A stretch of DNA of 64,000 nucleotides from Pseudomonas sp. JAI120 (lineage in GTDB: Bacteria; Pseudomonadota; Gammaproteobacteria; Pseudomonadales; Pseudomonadaceae). Where the stretch lies: assembly GCF_014207255.1 (NCBI RefSeq), contig NZ_JACHCZ010000003.1, forward strand, positions 186,001 to 250,000, given 5' to 3'. This document shows, piece by piece, positions 60,401-64,000 of the stretch. The translations under genes and the position numbers were made by a program. The number at the start of each line of letters is the position of its first letter. Position 1 is the first letter of the stretch. The notes below the pieces were generated by a model that had not been told where the DNA came from, searched no databases, and worked only from the letters and a program-made list of their open reading frames with translations.

Positions 60401-63224
60401 GGTCGGCGACGTGCGCGCCCTCCCCCAGCGTGGTCAATTCATCCAGCAACGCGGTGAGTTCCTGGCGTTCGCCGGGGTGTTGTTGCCAGCGGCGCAGCAG
60501 GCTTTCGGCGTCGAGCAGAATGTCCATGCCCTGGGCCAGGAAGTTGGCGATCAGTTGCGGGTCGCGCTTGATTCGCGAGCCCGTGTTGGGTGCGTCCAGC
60601 TGCGCGGCGAGTTGATGGTCGAGCAGGGCCTGGGTACGGTGGATCAAGTCATCCGCCCCCTTGATCGGCACCAGGGGATCGCGGTCCAGTTGGCGCAACC
60701 CACGCTGGAACAGGCTTTCGGCTTCCAGCAGCAACTCGACTTCGTCCAGGTCCAGCGGCAGGCGATGAGCTTTGTATTCGCGGGTCAGGTGATCCAGTGG
60801 GCGTACCAGCTCGGCAATGGGCAGCACACCGGCCATGTAGGCGCTGCCCTTGAGGGTGTGCAGGGCGCGTTGCAGCTCATCGCTGACTTGCAGCGGCACA
60901 TGCTCGGCGGCCTGTTGCAGGAAGTGGTTGAGGCTGTCCAGATGGCTCTGGGCTTCGTTGCGGAATATCTCCAGCAACATCGGATCGTGGGGTTCGGCGG
61001 CCGATGCGGCAGCGCCGTTGGCCCAGGCGTGGGCACGGGCGGCCAGCGCGTCGACCTCATCGCGCTGGTGTTGGTCGCCCGTCGCGAAGTCGGCGATCAA
61101 TTCCGGCAGCAGGGCCACGGCGTCATCCAGCACCTGCTGTATCTCGGGGCCGAGGGCTACGCTGCGCTCGAGCACACGGTTCAGCAGGTTTTCCACGGCC
61201 CAGGCCAGCTCCGCCAGCACCAGGGCACGCACCATGCGACCGCTGCCTTTCAAGGTGTGGAAGGCGCGGCGCATTTCGCCCTGGGCAGTTTTGTCTGCGC
61301 TGTTGGGCAGGTGGCGGTGCAGCACCTCAAGGACTTCGTCGGTTTCTTCGAGGAAGACGTCGCGCAGTTCATCGTCGATGGGCGCTTCATCGGCCGGCGG
61401 CGGCAGCAGGCTACCGGGGCGTTGCAAGGCAGGCGGATTGAGGCGCGAAGTGGGGTTGGCCAGTGCGTCGAACTGGGACTGGCTGGGCGCAACCTCGCTC
61501 GACAGCGCGCCATCGGGTGCTGCCAGCGCCTGGCGCCAGGGTTTTTCGGCGGGCAGGTAGCCCAGCGCAGCCAGGCTTTGGGTGGCCAGTTCCAACACCC
61601 GTTCACCGGCTGCGTCAGGGTCCTGGAGCATGCGTTCGAGGTAGTACTCCAGGCTGCTGATCACGTCAGCGAAGTGCTCCAGTTGCACCTCCGACGGCGG
61701 GCGATCGCTGACCATCAACTGTTCGTCGACGTAATCGGTACAACCACGCATCAGGCTTGCCGCGCGGGGCAAGGGGATCATCGCCAGCGCGCCGCGCACC
61801 TGGCTCAGCAGTTCCGGCAGGGATTCCAGGCGCTGGCGGTCCCAATCGGCTTCGATACAGTCGATCACCAGCTCCTTGGCTTGCCGCAGGCACTGGCAGG
61901 ATTCGCGGATGACCAACTGGTGGATCTGGGTCAGGTCGGTGGTGGGCAGACGGCTTTCTTCGTGGCCTTCCGGCTCGACGGTACCGACCATTCCCGCCAG
62001 CGTGGCTTCCACATAAAGCAGCGCGCCAGCGACGTCCATCAACACCGCGTCGTTGGGCTCACGATGCCCCTGGGCCAGGCTCAATACCACGGCCAACTGG
62101 TCGATGATGACTTTGCGCGGCTGGCCAAACCCCAGCACCGCAAGGGTATCGGCAATCTGTCGCAGGGGCGCCAGCAGCGCGTCGAGGTCGCTCGTGTGCT
62201 GGCGGTCGCTGCGCACGAACAGGTCGAGGCGCTCTTTGACCCGTACCAATTCTTCACACAACGCACCGAGCACCGAGCCCATGGCGTTACGATCCGGCCC
62301 GGCGAGGCGCGCGCGTTCGGCATCCACCACCGCGCTGTCGGGCAAGGCCTCATCCAGGCTGTAGCGTTCTTTCAAACTCTGCATGCGCGGGGTCGGTCGA
62401 GTGACTTTGGCGACGTAAAACAACAAGCTCTTGAGCAGCTCATCCGGTGCCGGCTGGTTGATCCCGCCAATGCCTTGTGCCAGCAGGCGCTTGAGCTGCT
62501 TGTCGCTGGCCTTGAGCAGGCTGCGCAGTGCCGGGCTGTTGGCGACCACGCCGGTGAGCATGCCCTCGACCAGCGCCGACGCCACTTGCCACAGCGGCAA
62601 CAGCGGCGCGCCCTGGCACAGCGCTTCAAGGCGCGCGAACACCCGCGCCATGTCTTCCAGGTTGCTCGGGCCGTGGTCTTCACGCAGCAGCCCGGCGAGG
62701 GCTTGTTGCAGCAGTTGGTGCCACTGGCGCAGTTGCTCCTGAACGTCGGCCGGCGCGCGTTGGGCCAGGGCGTCCTCGGGAAGCGGCGCAATCGACAGCA
62801 GTTGCGGGCTGAACAAGCTGGTCTCCGACAGCAGGCTTTCACCGCGGGCACTGCGCAGGTCGTTGAGCAGCGGCAGCACCACCAGCGGTAAATCACGGCG
62901 GGCGCTGTGCACACGGTCGAGGTACAACGGCAGTTGGCCCAGGGCCTGTTGCAGCAGGCGGATACTTTCCTCGCGCTGGCTGACCTGCCCGGCCTGGAGC
63001 GCCAGGGCCAGTTCTTCGATCTCTTCGGCCAGCAGCGCCGCGCCGTAGAACTCGACCATTTGCAGCGCGCCATGCACCTGGTGGATGGCGGCCAGGCATT
63101 GGCTGATCACGTCATCGTCGCGGGTCTCGACAAACGCATCCAGCGCCGAACGGGCCTGTTTCAGGGTTTCGGCAATGTCGCCCTTGACCCATTCGAGGGC
63201 CACGTAGTCGTGCCGATCAACCAT
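57402..63224 (-). CDS. chpA: Giant hybrid histidine kinase ChpA (multi-HPt CheA-CheY)
   Basis: The 1940-residue protein controls twitching pili. It has an N-terminal HPt-like domain (AIHQVHGALQMVEF), a divergent one lacking His (SQVRGALAMIPLPRA), at least four clear HPt units (FHTLKGSGRMV, LHTLKGSAYMA, two LHTLKGGARM), a CheA dimerisation segment, an HATPase (HMLRNAVDHGLE, DDGAGV, GRGVGMDVV), a CheW domain and a C-terminal receiver (VLVVDDS to LLDIEMPRMDG). This is the ChpA layout of P. aeruginosa. ATG 63224 with CGGAGC is used. It follows pilJ with a REP unit between them and overlaps the CheW gene. Confidence 0.96.
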   Translation of the reverse strand: MVDRHDYVALEWVKGDIAETLKQARSALDAFVETRDDDVISQCLAAIHQVHGALQMVEFYGAALLAEEIEELALALQAGQVSQREESIRLLQQALGQLPLYLDRVHSARRDLPLVVLPLLNDLRSARGESLLSETSLFSPQLLSIAPLPEDALAQRAPADVQEQLRQWHQLLQQALAGLLREDHGPSNLEDMARVFARLEALCQGAPLLPLWQVASALVEGMLTGVVANSPALRSLLKASDKQLKRLLAQGIGGINQPAPDELLKSLLFYVAKVTRPTPRMQSLKERYSLDEALPDSAVVDAERARLAGPDRNAMGSVLGALCEELVRVKERLDLFVRSDRQHTSDLDALLAPLRQIADTLAVLGFGQPRKVIIDQLAVVLSLAQGHREPNDAVLMDVAGALLYVEATLAGMVGTVEPEGHEESRLPTTDLTQIHQLVIRESCQCLRQAKELVIDCIEADWDRQRLESLPELLSQVRGALAMIPLPRAASLMRGCTDYVDEQLMVSDRPPSEVQLEHFADVISSLEYYLERMLQDPDAAGERVLELATQSLAALGYLPAEKPWRQALAAPDGALSSEVAPSQSQFDALANPTSRLNPPALQRPGSLLPPPADEAPIDDELRDVFLEETDEVLEVLHRHLPNSADKTAQGEMRRAFHTLKGSGRMVRALVLAELAWAVENLLNRVLERSVALGPEIQQVLDDAVALLPELIADFATGDQHQRDEVDALAARAHAWANGAAASAAEPHDPMLLEIFRNEAQSHLDSLNHFLQQAAEHVPLQVSDELQRALHTLKGSAYMAGVLPIAELVRPLDHLTREYKAHRLPLDLDEVELLLEAESLFQRGLRQLDRDPLVPIKGADDLIHRTQALLDHQLAAQLDAPNTGSRIKRDPQLIANFLAQGMDILLDAESLLRRWQQHPGERQELTALLDELTTLGEGAHVADLHAIDELCEALLDLYGAVEESSLAVSERFFHEAEQAHEALINMLDQLAAGQEIIPAPARVNALRELLDDALDPAATGLIKSDGSRALSISELGAATAQLQHETAIDDELVEIFLEEAVDILDSAGQSLKRWLLEPESAAPLSSLQRDLHTLKGGARMADIGPVGDLAHELECLYEGLVDRRYSYSSELSQVLMASHERLALQLEELQHHQPLSDSAELVARLRALRQGGMPAAQAAPPAETPGTDPELLDIFLEEAADILDSSGSALLRWQAEPNNRQEVETLLRDLHTLKGGARMVEIGPIGDLAHELEFLYEGLSAGLLAPSAELFALLQGCHDRLAQMIDAVADGLPVGSVDRLIERIKSLVHPSDEPVVPLALPAGKADAVVDPAADMVKISADLLDDLVNLAGETSIFRGRIEQQVNDARIALHEVETTIERMRDQLRRLDTETQGRILSRQQAEAERLGYEEFDPLEMDRHSQLQQLSRALSESASDLLDLKDTLDRRNEDAHDLLQQQARINTELQEGLMRTRMVPFERMLPRLKRIVRQVAGELGKDVEFIVGNAEGEMDRNVLERMAAPLEHMLRNAVDHGLESRDARLLAGKPEKGRITLDLTHEGGDIVFDMRDDGAGVPLEAVRRKAIKRGLLAPHQEMSDRDVLQFILQPGFSTAEKITQISGRGVGMDVVHEEVRQLGGSMVIDSTPGEGVHFRIRLPFTVSVNRALMVQCADDQYAIPLNTIEGLVRVLPHELAGHYQQDPPRYEYAGQRYELFYLGDLLHTVGRPKLLGQYQPVPVLLVQCNERRVAVHVDAMAGTREIVVKGLGPQFSGVQGLSGATILGDGRVVLIIDLLAHIRARQPALPAQPVDAPLILNDPLKKRPLLVLVVDDSVTVRKVTSRLLERNGMNVLTAKDGIDALAVLEEHTPDLMLLDIEMPRMDGFEVAIHVRNDPRLMRLPIIMITSRTGQKHRDRAMAIGVNDYLGKPYQESVLLESIAYWSKSRA

Positions 63225-63280
63225 AACTGCTCCGCTTAGAATTCGTGGGTTGCTGGTGTTCTTGAAACAAATGGAGATCA

Positions 63281-63320
63281 AATGTGGGGGGGGGCAAGCC
63301 CTAATGCCCCCTCCCACATT
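63281..63320. repeat. REP doublet (GTGGGAGGGGGC family)
   Basis: AATGTGGGGGGGGGCAAGCC faces an inverted GCCCCCTCCCACATT with a very short loop. It lies between pilJ and chpA on the minus strand. Confidence 0.75.
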
Positions 63321-63331
63321 TTGACTGCATT

Positions 63332-64000
63332 TCAATCATCAACCTGCTTGGCCGCAGGCAAGGTGAAACCCGACACCGACCTGCGCAACTGGCTCGCCAT
63401 CTTCGCCAGGTTGCCGATGCTTTCAGCGGTGGCGGTGGAGCCCGATGACGTCTGCGTGGTGATCTGCTGGATCACGTTCATGGTCAGGGAGATCTGCCCC
63501 GCCGACGAGGTCTGTTGCTGCGCCGCGTTGGAGATGCTCTGGATCAGCGCGGCCAGGGTTTTCGACACGCCTTCGATTTCTTCCAGGGCCACCCCGGCGT
63601 CCTGGGCCAACCGTGCCCCCCGCACCACTTCGGTGGTGGTCTGTTCCATGGAGATAACGGCTTCGTTGGTGTCGGCCTGGATTGCGCGCACCAGGGTTTC
63701 AATCTGCCGCGTGGCCGCCGATGAACGCTCGGCCAGCCGCTGCACTTCATCGGCCACCACCGCAAAGCCGCGTCCGGCATCCCCGGCCATGCTGGCCTGG
63801 ATCGCGGCGTTGAGGGCGAGGATATTGGTCTGGTCGGCAATATCGTCGATCAGGCTGACGATGTCGCCAATCTCCTGGGACGACTCGCCCAGGCGCTTGA
63901 TGCGCTTGGCGGTGTCCTGGATCTGTTCGCGGATGTTGTCCATGCCGTGGATGGTGTTGTGCACCACCTCGTTGCCTTTGTTGGCGATTTCTACCGAACG
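63332..64000 (-). CDS. pilJ: C-terminal part of PilJ-like methyl-accepting protein (partial)
   Basis: The frame is open to the right edge at 64000 and gives 222 C-terminal residues. They contain the MCP hairpin tip (IDDIADQTNILALNAAIQAS, AGDAGRGFAVVADEVQRLAERS) and a helical return arm ending RRSVSGFTLPAAKQVDD. It transmits signals from pili to ChpA. Identity as pilJ comes from the position before chpA. The N-terminal sensor and membrane parts are outside the window. Confidence 0.85.
   Translation of the reverse strand, partial: RSVEIANKGNEVVHNTIHGMDNIREQIQDTAKRIKRLGESSQEIGDIVSLIDDIADQTNILALNAAIQASMAGDAGRGFAVVADEVQRLAERSSAATRQIETLVRAIQADTNEAVISMEQTTTEVVRGARLAQDAGVALEEIEGVSKTLAALIQSISNAAQQQTSSAGQISLTMNVIQQITTQTSSGSTATAESIGNLAKMASQLRRSVSGFTLPAAKQVDD

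Noticed and set aside
60099..62891. A 930-codon open frame opposite chpA
   Set aside because: Composition is that of an antisense frame to HPt repeats; no motif or start site supports it.
1..64000. CRISPR arrays, tRNA or rRNA genes, insertion sequences and prophage genes
   Set aside because: No regularly spaced direct repeats, no clover-leaf or rRNA sequence, and no transposase, integrase or phage protein were seen. The only mobile-type elements are REPs/REPINs.

Overview
The window looks like chromosome of a fluorescens-group Pseudomonas. The support is high G+C coding sequence, the gene order tktA-epd-pgk-(two lipoproteins)-fba with a divergent ArsR/methyltransferase-metK unit, a SAH riboswitch before ahcY, a Chp-type pilus/chemotaxis locus, a complete malonate decarboxylase operon and many GTGGGAG- or GTAGGAG-type REP elements. 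All identifications come from reading the sequence and from recall of families. No database search was possible.

Layout. 1-5.8 kb: end of a probable FUSC/YccS membrane protein, an orphan solute-binding protein, an ElaA-type acetyltransferase, a small winged-helix protein paired with a YgjP-like metallopeptidase, a REC-PAS-GGDEF-EAL c-di-GMP protein and a PL7 alginate-lyase-like enzyme without a signal peptide. 5.9-14.8 kb: central carbon block on the minus strand (tktA, epd, pgk, two small lipoproteins, fba), divergent from an ArsR-methyltransferase gene and metK. A 26-bp perfect palindrome sits between the two units. 14.9-19.3 kb: exported proteins (two small secreted helical proteins around LigB, a cytochrome c'-like lipoprotein, MltA). 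19.4-21.3 kb: MAPEG protein and a CPA1 antiporter. 21.3-27.0 kb: probable lineage-specific segment (LysR, VOC protein, DAACS symporter, YfdC-like channel and a full-length ExoU-like patatin phospholipase). 27.1-30.2 kb: thioesterase, SAH riboswitch-ahcY, metF. 30.3-38.0 kb: putative glycosyltransferase, second orphan solute-binding protein, RhlE helicase, YceI/cytochrome b561 pair, bioA, rsmE. 38.0-41.6 kb: D-amino-acid utilisation locus (binding protein, RidA, DadA-like oxidase, divergent LysR). 41.6-50.4 kb: hemolysin III-like protein, mdcR and mdcABCDEGH-madLM. 50.9-56.8 kb: NhaA, a cNMP-CBS-nucleotidyltransferase/exonuclease pair and a BCCT transporter. 56.9-64.0 kb: chpC-like CheW, the giant ChpA histidine kinase and the end of PilJ.

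How the genes connect. metK, ahcY, metF and the ArsR-methyltransferase together cover the SAM/methyl cycle, with two visible control elements: the SAH riboswitch and the palindrome between tktA and the metK unit. The mdc operon is a self-contained malonate uptake and decarboxylation system with a good LysR-type operator about 63 bp before its predicted start of transcription. The most notable gene is the ExoU-like phospholipase at 25.0-27.0 kb. It keeps the oxyanion loop, GxSxG serine, catalytic aspartate and the C-terminal membrane-targeting region, but has no neighbouring chaperone or secretion genes and no recognisable Hrp box.
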